A DNA stretch of 64,000 bases, taken from IMG/VR virus record IMGVR_UViG_3300010151_000008, positions 1 through 64,000 of that record, one strand, 5' to 3'. This DNA is from a virus. Each line of letters opens with the position of its first letter. Positions within the stretch are counted from its first letter, which is position 1. The translations under genes and the position numbers were made by a program. Positions 1 through 7,347 of this stretch are shown piece by piece. The notes below the pieces were generated by a model. The model saw only the letters and a program-made list of their open reading frames with translations, ran no database searches and had not been told where the DNA came from.

Positions 1-129
1 ATAGGATATCGGACCGTAGGGACCAAAACGGGCGCGGGGTCACGGGCCTGGAATATTAAATGGTCCGGTGAATCAGTTGAAAAAGATGTTCCCCGAAATA
101 CATTTACGATCGAAAAAGATAAAGAATAA
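1..129 (+). CDS. C-terminal fragment of an unidentified protein (cut by window edge)
   Basis: The frame beginning at base 1 is open for 42 codons and ends with TAA at 127-129. It encodes a hydrophilic tail ending TFTIEKDKE. The stop shares its last base with the ATG of the next gene (TAATG), a junction used throughout this window, which supports it as a real gene end. Nothing in the visible part identifies a family. The real start lies upstream of the window. Confidence 0.5.
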   Translation: MGYRTVGTKTGAGSRAWNIKWSGESVEKDVPRNTFTIEKDKE

Positions 130-383
130 TGAAACTCACTAGGTCTCTGCTCAAACAATTGATCTATGAGGAAATTGCCCAAGCCGAGCCCTCTCGCTTT
201 GATCCTACCGATGTTGCCGAGGAAAAGAAATGTGACGCCGGTGAACATCGATGTACTTCGGGAGGGAAATGTACTAAAAAATCATGTAACCATCCAGTGG
301 GAATGATTGCGTCGGTAGATCTTAAAGAAAAAATTGAACAACTAGTTAGAGAGGAATTTGAATCTGTGAGGGGTACAAAATAA
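129..383 (+). CDS. Small hypothetical protein with cysteine cluster and amphipathic N-terminus
   Basis: The product has 84 residues and I do not recognise it. It opens with a basic/amphipathic helix-like stretch (MKLTRSLLKQLIYEEI). Near residues 35-53 is a Cys-rich centre (CDAGEHRC...GGKC...SC) that could bind a metal, with four cysteines and nearby histidines. It closes with a second acidic amphipathic stretch (EKIEQLVREEFE). Similar LxxLIxEE-type stretches occur at the ends of other proteins in the first 6 kb. The start is coupled to the previous stop by TAATG, and the stop overlaps the next start in the same way. Confidence 0.6.
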   Translation: MKLTRSLLKQLIYEEIAQAEPSRFDPTDVAEEKKCDAGEHRCTSGGKCTKKSCNHPVGMIASVDLKEKIEQLVREEFESVRGTK

Positions 384-526
384 TGAAAAAACTATTAACT
401 GATAGCTTAGTATTAGCAAAGCAAATAGCGCTACTTCAAGCTTCTAGAGAAGTATATGTAGTTCTTGCGGCAGCAAAGCTCGGAGCCTTTGCAGCCGGAG
501 TAGTTGCAGCCAGTATTTTACTTTAA
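383..526 (+). CDS. 47-residue hypothetical peptide with C-terminal hydrophobic segment
   Basis: The ATG at 383 overlaps the preceding TAA, and the frame runs 47 codons to TAA at 524-526. The first half is polar and leucine-rich. The second half (about residues 25-47: VVLAAAKLGAFAAGVVAASILL) is hydrophobic and could be one membrane segment. The function is unknown. Support comes from the TAATG coupling and from the hairpin that follows about 25 bases after its stop, which would close this transcript. Confidence 0.5.
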   Translation: MKKLLTDSLVLAKQIALLQASREVYVVLAAAKLGAFAAGVVAASILL

Positions 527-551
527 ATAAACAAAAAAATAGCATGTTTTG

Positions 552-584
552 ATTACCTCCTAGTTACTATAGGGGGTAATTTTT
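552..584 (+). terminator. Hairpin plus T-run: probable terminator that also contains the next gene's Shine-Dalgarno
   Basis: ATTACCTCC at 552-560 pairs with GGGGGTAAT at 572-580 (nine pairs including one T-G), with an 11-base loop and a run of T at 580-584. This is the form of a rho-independent terminator. The ATG of the lipoprotein gene follows at 585, and its only purine-rich ribosome site (AGGGGGT) is in the 3' arm of the stem. The hairpin could therefore also hide that site. Confidence 0.55.
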
Positions 585-1190
585 ATGTTACGACTATTAT
601 TTGTTGGTTTATCTCTTATATCTTTAATCGCCTGTTCGCCGGCTTTGCCGTCTCCTGTAGATGACGATGACGCCACTCCTCAGAGCGAAGATGTGGAGGT
701 TCCTTTATACGATCCCGGCGTTGACTGGGAAATATGTGCGTCGTCGGAAGGCGATCACCCATGCAATATTATTGCTGTTGATCACAATGGCGACGAATTT
801 GATTTATATGCTAACTACGGATCTTTGATTGTAGTTGATCTTTCTGCTATGTGGTGCGGACCATGTAACAGCGCGGGCGCTCATGCCCAAGAGGTGCAAG
901 ACATGTACGCCTCAGATGATCTTATATATGTTACTGTTTTAATTGAAAATCGTCACGGTGTTCCACCATCAGAGGCTGACATTCAGCAGTGGGCTTCTGA
1001 CTATAACAATACCACATCTCCAGTAATAGCCGGCGATCGGGGTATGCTTACGAGCAGTGGAGGTTCCTGGGATCTTACGAGTTGGCCAACTTTCTTTTAT
1101 ATTGATCGAGAGATGGTTATTCGAGATGTAGACAAGGGATACAGCGCAACAGAAGTTGTTTATTCGATTGAATGGTTGCTGACGTTGTGA
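585..1190 (+). CDS. Thioredoxin-fold lipoprotein
   Basis: The product has 201 residues. The N-terminus is a lipoprotein signal peptide with a lipobox ending at Cys17 (SLIALIAC-like; read as LISLIACS), so the protein is expected to be anchored in the host envelope. An acidic linker follows. A thioredoxin-like domain then carries a WCGPC redox motif near residues 89-93 within a typical VDLSAMWCGPC strand-helix context. The cis-Pro region is probably SWPTFFYIDR near residue 166. This points to a periplasmic thiol-disulfide reductase of the TlpA/ResA type. Its role for a phage is unknown; disulfide folding of secreted phage proteins is one possibility. Fold and active site are seen; substrate is not inferable. 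Confidence 0.85.
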   Translation: MLRLLFVGLSLISLIACSPALPSPVDDDDATPQSEDVEVPLYDPGVDWEICASSEGDHPCNIIAVDHNGDEFDLYANYGSLIVVDLSAMWCGPCNSAGAHAQEVQDMYASDDLIYVTVLIENRHGVPPSEADIQQWASDYNNTTSPVIAGDRGMLTSSGGSWDLTSWPTFFYIDREMVIRDVDKGYSATEVVYSIEWLLTL

Positions 1191-1209
1191 TAAACTGAAG
1201 TTATATAAG

Positions 1210-1542
1210 GTGAAACGTCACAGTTCCAGAATTGCTAAAATTACTGACTGGGCTCTTTTTATTCTTACGCTACTCACTTTTTTCGACTTGGTCATGACAA
1301 TATTGTGGGTGGCTTCTGGCGAGGCCACGGAGGCAAATCCAGTAATGGACTTTTTCCTTCAAAGGTCATTTTGCTTATTTGTCATAGCAAAGCTCTTTTT
1401 GACTTTTGGCGGAATATTGATTTTAGATCGATACAAAATTGTTGCGGATAAGTTTATTTTCAAGGCTTCTTTATTTCTTGTATTAATTTATGCGCTCTTA
1501 ACAGGGTGGCATATTATTGGCGCCTTCGCGACTCTTACATAG
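1210..1542 (+). CDS. DUF5658-like small integral membrane protein
   Basis: The product has 110 residues and starts at GTG, about 20 bases after the previous stop. Three hydrophobic segments (about residues 13-35, 53-73, 84-105) suggest three membrane helices. The motif FFDLVMTILWVASGEATEANPVM, with the Asp in the first helix and the EANP loop, matches what I know of the DUF5658 family, whose function is not established. It lies among other envelope genes (a lipoprotein before it, another membrane protein after it). Confidence 0.7.
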   Translation: MKRHSSRIAKITDWALFILTLLTFFDLVMTILWVASGEATEANPVMDFFLQRSFCLFVIAKLFLTFGGILILDRYKIVADKFIFKASLFLVLIYALLTGWHIIGAFATLT

Positions 1543-1576
1543 TCTGATTCTGTTGTCGATTACTACTTAGTATACG

Positions 1577-1825
1577 ATGATAAATATCAAACACCTAGAA
1601 GAGGCCGGCCAGAATTATTTTCAACACATGTGGTTTGCCGGATGGGTAGCAGTTCGGCTATTGGTAACAGCGATTGTGTTGTTGCTTCATGCTATTCTAC
1701 CAATTCTTCAAATGCCTAGGTCTCTTGATATTGCGCGCACATCTGATTTTTTGTTTGATAAAGATTATGATTTAAGGGTGCGCAAGATGAAGGTGATGGA
1801 CAGAGATGCATCAAATACAAAATAA
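1577..1825 (+). CDS. DUF6356-like membrane protein
   Basis: The product has 82 residues. The pattern HLEEAGQNYFQHMWFAG, followed by a single hydrophobic helix (about residues 24-46) containing HAILPIL, resembles the DUF6356 family ('...GqtYfxHm...HallPf'), which has no assigned function. The C-terminal 35 residues are charged and likely cytoplasmic. The last 20 bases overlap the start of the next gene, so the two are probably translated together. Confidence 0.65.
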   Translation: MINIKHLEEAGQNYFQHMWFAGWVAVRLLVTAIVLLLHAILPILQMPRSLDIARTSDFLFDKDYDLRVRKMKVMDRDASNTK

Positions 1826-2723
1826 TACAACTGAAGATATCACCCATCTAGTTGATATTATCGAAAAATTCTTGCCGTATAGTCGGGAAAAGCTTGGATT
1901 TCACAAGCCTGTTATGCTTTCTTTTCAATCCGATGAGGAAAACGCTAATCGCATCCTAGGCAAGACAGCCTTCTATAATCCGGCAGATTTTAGCGTGACG
2001 GTGTTCATTACTGGGCGCCATCCAAAAGATGTTTTGCGCTCTTTGTCTCATGAATTGGTTCACCACGCACAGAATTGCCGTGGAGACTTCTCAGAAAATG
2101 ATAATGTGGGCCAAGGATATGCTCAAAAAGATCCCCATATGAGAAACATGGAACTCGAAGCTTATGAAAAAGGAAATATTATCTTTAGAGACTTCGAAGA
2201 TCTAATTAAAGCGGGGAAGATTAACATCAAACTAACTGGAGAACCCAAAATGACAATTCAAGAGTGGAAAAATAACGAGCTTAATAAGCTGTTACTAGAA
2301 AAATGGGGATATCGCAAAGAAGACGATAAGGCCGAAGAAGACGAATCCGCCAACCAACGAGGAAATCAAAAGGTTTCTATGGAAGACGAGATGGATCTAG
2401 AGGAAGGCGCCGCAGATTGGAAGGCTATAGCTGATGCTCCAGAAGATCCCACCGATGTCCCTACGGCGACCGCATTACAACAAAAGCGCACCAAAGAGCG
2501 CGGCGAATGGGGAAAGAAAGTTCGTGGAAAGAGCGGTGTTACCGGTAAGCGCGACAGACCCTTTCCAGCTGGATCGAAGAACGTGATGACCATGGGCGAA
2601 GGTTGTCCCCATGACGAAGACCAAGAAGATGAAGATACTGAAGTTGATGAGCGAATGCTTACCCTAAAAGAGGCTCGCGACGTTGCCCGTAGAATTTTTG
2701 AGCGTATTCAAAAGGAACTGTAA
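1806..2723 (+). CDS. HExxH protein, putative zinc metallopeptidase
   Basis: The product has 305 residues. The motif LSHELVHHAQ near residues 81-90 contains HExxH, the zinc-binding and catalytic signature of zincin peptidases. An expected third ligand may be the Glu in MELEAYEKG near residue 120 (inference). From about residue 170 the chain becomes highly charged and low in complexity, then basic and Gly-rich, and ends in an amphipathic helix (ARDVARRIFERIQKEL). This tail may target the protein to another structure. The gene starts within the previous gene and ends with a TAATG overlap with the next. A peptidase that processes virion parts is possible but not shown. Confidence 0.6.
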   Translation: MHQIQNNTTEDITHLVDIIEKFLPYSREKLGFHKPVMLSFQSDEENANRILGKTAFYNPADFSVTVFITGRHPKDVLRSLSHELVHHAQNCRGDFSENDNVGQGYAQKDPHMRNMELEAYEKGNIIFRDFEDLIKAGKINIKLTGEPKMTIQEWKNNELNKLLLEKWGYRKEDDKAEEDESANQRGNQKVSMEDEMDLEEGAADWKAIADAPEDPTDVPTATALQQKRTKERGEWGKKVRGKSGVTGKRDRPFPAGSKNVMTMGEGCPHDEDQEDEDTEVDERMLTLKEARDVARRIFERIQKEL

Positions 2724-2971
2724 TGGACTTAAATCGTATGACAAGAAACTTCTTGCTTGGCGAATCAAAAAGGCCCGCAGTGGAGAGTTATATTCAATCC
2801 ATTCTTGAAACTCTTAATGCGGTGATGCCCAGGTCTCAGCGAGATACGCGACGGATCGAGATGGCAAAAACTAATTTACGAGAAGTTCGCAAATATTGTA
2901 GAACTATGCAAGAACAAATTCAAGTACTTGAAGAGCAAGTTAACTTACTAGAAGAAAGTAAAGGAGACTAA
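2723..2971 (+). CDS. Small coiled-coil protein
   Basis: The product has 82 residues. The N-terminal part is basic (MTRNFLLGESKRP), and residues 40-80 form a heptad-like helix rich in Glu, Gln and Leu (EQIQVLEEQVNLLEES), consistent with a coiled coil. Family not recognised. It is translationally coupled to the HExxH gene by a TAATG junction and lies three bases before the large ligase-like gene, so it may be a partner or assembly protein for one of them. Confidence 0.55.
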   Translation: MDLNRMTRNFLLGESKRPAVESYIQSILETLNAVMPRSQRDTRRIEMAKTNLREVRKYCRTMQEQIQVLEEQVNLLEESKGD

Positions 2972-2974
2972 AAT

Positions 2975-5092
2975 ATGGGTGCTGTTCAAGGCCATATGTC
3001 TCACCTTTATGACAACCCGAACTTAAAGTTTGGTCAAATAAAGGATGTATTTCAAAAAGCCGCCAACGGAGAATTGGAAGGTACCGAAAAAACCGATGGC
3101 CAGAACATCATGCTGTCGTTTGACGTCCGCGATAACACAGCTAGAGCTTCGAGAAATAAAGGACACTTCAAGGCCGGCGGATTAACTCCGGACGAACTTC
3201 AGACATTTTTTGGGGGCCGAGGAGATTTAGAACATTCCTTCTCCGACTCTTTTCGGGCATTTGAACAAATGGCGCGTAGCCTCCCTGAGGATGCTCAAAT
3301 TAAACTTTTTGGCCCAGAAGCTAACATCTATTATAATGCAGAGGTTCAAGATCCTCGCACATCTAACGTTATCAATTATGATGTGTCCACCCTGACTATT
3401 CACAGAAAAGGCCATGGAGAATATAACAGAGAGAACGGCGATCTAGTTCGTCCGGTTCCGGAAGAGTATGCAGCTTACTTAGAAGATCTTCTGGGGCGCG
3501 TCGAGGATAGAATCGAAGCAACAGATTACAGAGTGCAAGTTAATGCGATAAGACAATTAGAAAAATTAGCAAATGACAGCATTCTTAACCTTGCTACTGC
3601 GCGCCTAGATAGCTTTATGTCCGCAGCGGGCCTCTCTGACAATAATACAGTTGGGGAATACTTAGTACAGTCGTTAGAGCGCAAGATCGATGCTACGATC
3701 CCGGAAATAAATTTAGACGCCAAAAAGCTTTTAATGAAACGCATGTTCGAAGAAGTATACGGTACCGAGGACAAAAAGAGAAAAGTTACACAACGAGCCA
3801 TCAAAGACAGTCTAGAAAACCCCGATCAAGCGCCGGAAATAAAACCCCTTATTGGCAATTCTAAACTAATTGTTGGAGACTTTATTCTGCCGCTAGAAGA
3901 CATCGTTCATGATTTCTCAGTCGAGGTGCTTCGAAGCCTAGAGAGTGCATTCATTGCTGACAACACTGCTGAGCTAGAACGTCAAAAGGGAGAGGTGCGT
4001 AAAGCGATTGAAGCAATCGAAGCATCTGGTAATGAAGAGGCGATGAAGATTTTACAGCAGCAGATGAGAAAGCTAAAAAATGCAGAAAATATATCTACGG
4101 CCGCCGAAGGGTTTGTTTTTGATTATGACGGCCATACCTACAAGTTCACCGGAAACTTTGCTCCCGCTAACCAGATTTTAGGACTCTTCAAGTATGGTCG
4201 AAAAGGCATTCCGCCTCTTCAGCCGATCGACGCATCAGAAGTTTTATACGAAAAGCTCGATTACGTTATAACCTCTGAAAAACCATTTATTGCCCTTTAT
4301 CCCGGCAAATTTAAGCCACCTCACGCGGGACACCTTGGGGTGGTAAAAGAATTGGCCAACAACCATGGGGTTTCAAAAGTAAAAGTAATGATTTCACCCC
4401 GCCCCCACAAAGGAATAACTGCCGAGCAATCTAAGAAAATTTGGGAACTCTTTCTTAAGGGTCTTGTGTGGGCAGATAAAGTAGAGGTTGAAATTGCTAA
4501 GAATCCGTCTCCAGTTGGAGCTGTTTATGATTATATTGATAGTGCCTCTTCGTCAAAGCCAGTTTTGCTGGCTGTAGGAGAAAAAGATGAAAAGGACGGC
4601 CGATACGCTGCAGCCATAGAAAGAGGACAATCAAGACCACAGCGCCTCAATCAAGCTCCGCTGGATGTGGTGATTGATGCTATCCCATCCCAGGCCGGCG
4701 GATTATGTGCTACCGATATAAGAAGGGCCATGACAGAAAAAACACCCAGAAGTATAGCGAAAGTGAGAGAGTGTTTACCTCCCCATATCTCCCTAGAAGA
4801 TAAAGAAGAAATTATGAAGCTTATGACGCCGGCGGTCCAGGAGGTGCCGCTTGCGGAATCTTTTCGCACCGATGATCTTTATGGGCTAATAGACGAAATT
4901 CTCGATGAAATGTCAAGCATGGGAGGAGGTAACGTTCAAGGAGCCGCAACCTCTAGTACTGGAAAGGGCCCATGGGTCGATGCAGATATAGAAGAGGAAA
5001 ACGAAGAGCAAGCAAAAGACTCGGAACTAAAAGGTGATGTAAATGCATTAATTCATGAAGTGGCTAACTATTTACTGCAGCCGGGGATTTAA
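2975..5092 (+). CDS. Fusion of ligase-type nucleotidyltransferase and NMNAT/cytidylyltransferase-like domain
   Basis: The product has 705 residues. The N-terminal part has hallmarks of the covalent nucleotidyltransferase (RNA/DNA ligase) superfamily: EKTDGQN with candidate nucleotidyl-lysine Lys39 (KxDG, motif I), SRNKG (motif Ia), EGFVFDYDG near residue 382 (motif IV) and TYKFTGNF (motif V). A second domain begins near residue 435 with ALYPGKFKPPHAGHLG, the HxGH motif of NMNAT and cytidylyltransferases, and a later CATDIRRAM resembles the family's ISSTxIR. The C-terminus is acidic with an amphipathic end. Related phage proteins are known to me only as an uncharacterised family (DUF6267-like). 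It could seal or modify RNA while making or using a dinucleotide cofactor; that is inference. Confidence 0.75.
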   Translation: MGAVQGHMSHLYDNPNLKFGQIKDVFQKAANGELEGTEKTDGQNIMLSFDVRDNTARASRNKGHFKAGGLTPDELQTFFGGRGDLEHSFSDSFRAFEQMARSLPEDAQIKLFGPEANIYYNAEVQDPRTSNVINYDVSTLTIHRKGHGEYNRENGDLVRPVPEEYAAYLEDLLGRVEDRIEATDYRVQVNAIRQLEKLANDSILNLATARLDSFMSAAGLSDNNTVGEYLVQSLERKIDATIPEINLDAKKLLMKRMFEEVYGTEDKKRKVTQRAIKDSLENPDQAPEIKPLIGNSKLIVGDFILPLEDIVHDFSVEVLRSLESAFIADNTAELERQKGEVRKAIEAIEASGNEEAMKILQQQMRKLKNAENISTAAEGFVFDYDGHTYKFTGNFAPANQILGLFKYGRKGIPPLQPIDASEVLYEKLDYVITSEKPFIALYPGKFKPPHAGHLGVVKELANNHGVSKVKVMISPRPHKGITAEQSKKIWELFLKGLVWADKVEVEIAKNPSPVGAVYDYIDSASSSKPVLLAVGEKDEKDGRYAAAIERGQSRPQRLNQAPLDVVIDAIPSQAGGLCATDIRRAMTEKTPRSIAKVRECLPPHISLEDKEEIMKLMTPAVQEVPLAESFRTDDLYGLIDEILDEMSSMGGGNVQGAATSSTGKGPWVDADIEEENEEQAKDSELKGDVNALIHEVANYLLQPGI

Positions 5093-5095
5093 CTT

Positions 5096-5881
5096 ATGAT
5101 TGATAGAAAAGAATTTATGGAAGAGATAGCACTTAGAGAGCACATTCGTGCAGCCATCAAAGTAGTTAAAGCACGCCGCTCAGCGGCGGTGCCACCTATG
5201 CTAGCCGAAGAAAAGGAGCTGAGGTCTTTTATCAGACAATTGATTAAAGAGGGCTCCCCCGCTGTGGCGGCCGAACCTGTGCACGCCAATACGGGCATTA
5301 ATGCTCTAGAGGATTTGTTTAAAAATAGCAATCTGTTAACAGTTCTAAGACAGGGATATAAGTCTCTTACGAGCCGAAAGGAACAGAGAGAGTCGTATAA
5401 AAACCACATCTTGAACGCTGTAGATTCGGCACTCGAAACCCAGGATTCCATCTATAATGCAGATCATCCCGCACTTCAGGAGGATGTCAATATTTCTATA
5501 GAAGAAGACGAAGTTGACCCAGCCTTTATTGACGTCGAAAAAAAAGAGCCCACTGAAGAAGAAGAAGTTGATGCTTTTGCAATAACCGGACAAGATAAAA
5601 CGGGGCGTAATCGCGCTTACACCGACTTCAAGAACATTGATAAGAATTTAATTACCGCCTTTGACAATTTAGATGATCCAAATGATCGTGCTATGTTTAA
5701 GGATTATCTCATGACAAACTTAAATTTATATTTTGAAAGGTTTGAGGAAGAACTCCCTGCAGACCTTCCTGCGCCGGAGATTGAAACACCCGAAGGTGCC
5801 GACATAGCCACCGGAGAAGAAGTGGCTCTTGATACTGAAGAGATTGTAGAATGGCTAGCCTCCCACGACACGAAAAACTAG
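5096..5881 (+). CDS. Acidic hypothetical protein
   Basis: The product has 261 residues and no family is recognised. It begins with two basic amphipathic stretches (LREHIRAAIKVVKARR and LRSFIRQLIKEG). A strongly acidic linker rich in Glu follows (about residues 135-165), then a compact region with FDNLDDPNDRAMFKDYL. The end is again acidic. The start lies three bases after the previous stop, and the last 31 bases overlap the next gene. The repeated amphipathic ends resemble those of neighbouring proteins and might act as assembly or packaging signals; this is inference. Confidence 0.6.
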   Translation: MIDRKEFMEEIALREHIRAAIKVVKARRSAAVPPMLAEEKELRSFIRQLIKEGSPAVAAEPVHANTGINALEDLFKNSNLLTVLRQGYKSLTSRKEQRESYKNHILNAVDSALETQDSIYNADHPALQEDVNISIEEDEVDPAFIDVEKKEPTEEEEVDAFAITGQDKTGRNRAYTDFKNIDKNLITAFDNLDDPNDRAMFKDYLMTNLNLYFERFEEELPADLPAPEIETPEGADIATGEEVALDTEEIVEWLASHDTKN

Positions 5882-6216
5882 GTCGTAATCGATATTTCAG
5901 CGTTTCTCATAAATTAAGAAATGAGGGAAAATCGTCTGAAGAATTTGAAGCGATTCTATCTACCTTAACTTTGGAAGATTTGATAGCTTTACGATTAGAA
6001 CTAGCTGGACGTTTAACAAGGGGAAAAATTCATGGTCTGCTTCAGTGGAAATCTCTTCCAGATGTCATCAAGGATGCTGCCATCAAGGCGGCCCTAAGTA
6101 TTAGTAGCACTAGAAAGGATGCTACCAGGATTCTGGGAATATCTGAGAGAAACTTCAAGAAAGCAGTAAAAAAGTACGATTCTATAGATTTTTTTGTTGA
6201 TGAAACCGATCACTAG
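5851..6216 (+). CDS. Small protein with Fis-type helix-turn-helix
   Basis: The product has 121 residues. The C-terminal third (AIKAALSISSTRKDATRILGISERNFKKAVKKY, about residues 77-110) follows the Fis/NtrC-type HTH pattern, with an ALxxx..xxA..LGIsxxxxxxxxKKY spacing. The N-terminal 70 residues are basic and helical. It probably binds DNA or acts as a regulator. The gene starts inside the preceding gene and is the last protein gene before the tmRNA. It could regulate its own operon or the tmRNA, but no operator is visible. Confidence 0.6.
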   Translation: MASLPRHEKLGRNRYFSVSHKLRNEGKSSEEFEAILSTLTLEDLIALRLELAGRLTRGKIHGLLQWKSLPDVIKDAAIKAALSISSTRKDATRILGISERNFKKAVKKYDSIDFFVDETDH

Positions 6217-6300
6217 CATAATTATTTTGTATAGTCAAGTCTTAAAGCCTAGAAATTAGTATGATAAGCTCTAGGTTGGACGGACGGGTTTCGAACCAAA

Positions 6301-6614
6301 GGGGGTGACAAGGTTTCGACAGGGTAGAGAAACTGAATGGTGCAGGTTGTGCAATCTGAGATGATCACATTAAACTTAACTCAGAATTAACTTAACTGCC
6401 AACAACGCAGATTACGATTTAGCCTTAGCTGCTTAGTCCTTGGTTGCTCTTCACCAAGTGTTCAAGAAGAGCATTGATAAGAGAAACGCTTTTGTTAATG
6501 ATTGCGGATTAAAAAATTAACTATTTTGCTGCTTTAGAAAAAACAGCTAAACCTGTGAATGACCTGAAAGGGAAAATGCTTTGGACGTGGGTTCGATTCC
6601 CACCACCTCCACCA
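6301..6614 (+). ncRNA. ssrA: Transfer-messenger RNA (tmRNA)
   Basis: The 5' end GGGGGTG pairs with CACCTCC near the 3' end to make a seven-pair acceptor stem with a G3-U70 pair and discriminator A73, the alanine identity set, followed by an encoded CCA. The T-arm GTGGG-TTCGATT-CCCAC is perfect. Inside is a tag reading frame, then an H-type pseudoknot: CTTGG/CCAAG (6439-6443 with 6454-6458) interlocked with TGCTCTTC/GAAGAGCA (6445-6452 with 6466-6473). A second small pseudoknot is possible around 6530-6553. tmRNA rescues stalled ribosomes with SmpB and tags the nascent chain for proteolysis. It is the one-piece type. No clear sigma70 promoter is visible in the 85 bases before it. Confidence 0.95.
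6398..6436 (+). other. tmRNA-encoded proteolysis tag ANNADYDLALAA
   Basis: From the probable resume codon GCC at 6398 the frame reads A-N-N-A-D-Y-D-L-A-L-A-A and stops at TAG 6434-6436. The Ala first residue, the Asn/Asp-rich front and the ALAA end are the usual form of bacterial tags. The LAA end is known to be recognised by ClpXP. The tag is intact, so the RNA should be functional. The resume codon is inferred from the tag pattern, not from a measured site. Confidence 0.88.
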
Positions 6615-6622
6615 AATATATT

Positions 6623-7234
6623 ATGTATTTATCATATGGACTCTCAGACACTATTAAAGCTCTTAAAAAAATGGCAGTCGGCTTTTTCCTAGCGGGAGCT
6701 ATTCTTCTTTCTGTACTATATCTATTAATTTCCCCAGCTATAGCGTCTGACTATACCTCTAACTATGAAAAAATTCATGCTATCGATCGATCCCCACCAA
6801 GGGTTGCAAAATGGAAGTACACTCCCACCGTATTGGTGTGTGAGCACGCTCCAATAGACCAGATACGTGTTAGCAGTACAGTAGCATTTTGGGAGCATCT
6901 TGGGTACAAGTTTTACAGAACCATATATAAAGAAAATCACCTAAACAAATGTACGTCGCCGGCACCAAAGGGCTTTATAGTTGTTAAACTAGTTTCTCAA
7001 GAGGAGCTAGCCGGAATGAAGCCAACTACTCTAGCTCAGACCCATTTCTATGTCGACAATCAAACGTCCGAAATAGAGTGGGCTATCATATACTTGCGGA
7101 CTGAACCTATAGCCCGTGTTTTTGAACACGAAATTGGACACGCATTGGGTTTTTTACATTACAACAAGATTGGTCATCTAATGCACGAATATGTTGCGCC
7201 CGGCGGCTGGAGCACTGAAGGCCTAGACGACTAA
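6623..7234 (+). CDS. Metzincin-type zinc metalloprotease with signal/anchor segment
   Basis: The start at ATG 6623 gives 203 residues; the same frame runs back into the tmRNA 3' end, which is not coding. Residues 20-42 are a hydrophobic signal or anchor segment ending SPAIAS. Near the C-terminus is HEIGHALGFLH, the full HExxHxxGxxH zinc motif of metzincins. A Met about eight residues on (GHLMHEY) fits the Met-turn. The protein is therefore expected to be an exported matrixin-like peptidase acting in the periplasm or outside the cell. The gene starts nine bases after the tmRNA CCA, so it may be made from a read-through transcript. The substrate is unknown; lysis, entry or superinfection control are possible. 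Confidence 0.82.
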   Translation: MYLSYGLSDTIKALKKMAVGFFLAGAILLSVLYLLISPAIASDYTSNYEKIHAIDRSPPRVAKWKYTPTVLVCEHAPIDQIRVSSTVAFWEHLGYKFYRTIYKENHLNKCTSPAPKGFIVVKLVSQEELAGMKPTTLAQTHFYVDNQTSEIEWAIIYLRTEPIARVFEHEIGHALGFLHYNKIGHLMHEYVAPGGWSTEGLDD

Positions 7235-7251
7235 TTTTATGTTTTATTAGA

Positions 7252-7347
7252 ATGCTTCAAAATATTTTCTTAACAATATCGACTTTAATGGTTATAATAG
7301 TAGCTGTCGGTATGTTCACCGACAAAGGATTAGGAAGAAAACGTTGA
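7252..7347 (+). CDS. 31-residue membrane peptide
   Basis: ATG 7252 to TGA 7345-7347 encodes 31 residues with one hydrophobic segment (about residues 4-21, NIFLTISTLMVIIVAVGMF) and a basic end (GLGRKR). The stop overlaps the TTG start of the next gene (TTGA). Family unknown. It is one of several single-helix peptides in this stretch. Confidence 0.45.
   Translation: MLQNIFLTISTLMVIIVAVGMFTDKGLGRKR

Noticed and set aside
6281-6300. tRNA T-arm-like GGTTTCGAACC before the tmRNA
   Set aside because: No acceptor, D or anticodon arms could be placed around it, so it is not a tRNA. It may be chance.
6217-6300. Sigma70 promoter for the tmRNA (TATGAT at 6260-6265)
   Set aside because: No acceptable -35 element lies 15-19 bases upstream. 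TTGTAT is 27 bases away.
6581-6622. Open frame extending the metzincin gene into the tmRNA
   Set aside because: The upstream codons lie in the tmRNA T-arm and acceptor stem. ATG 6623 followed by a signal-like segment is a better start.
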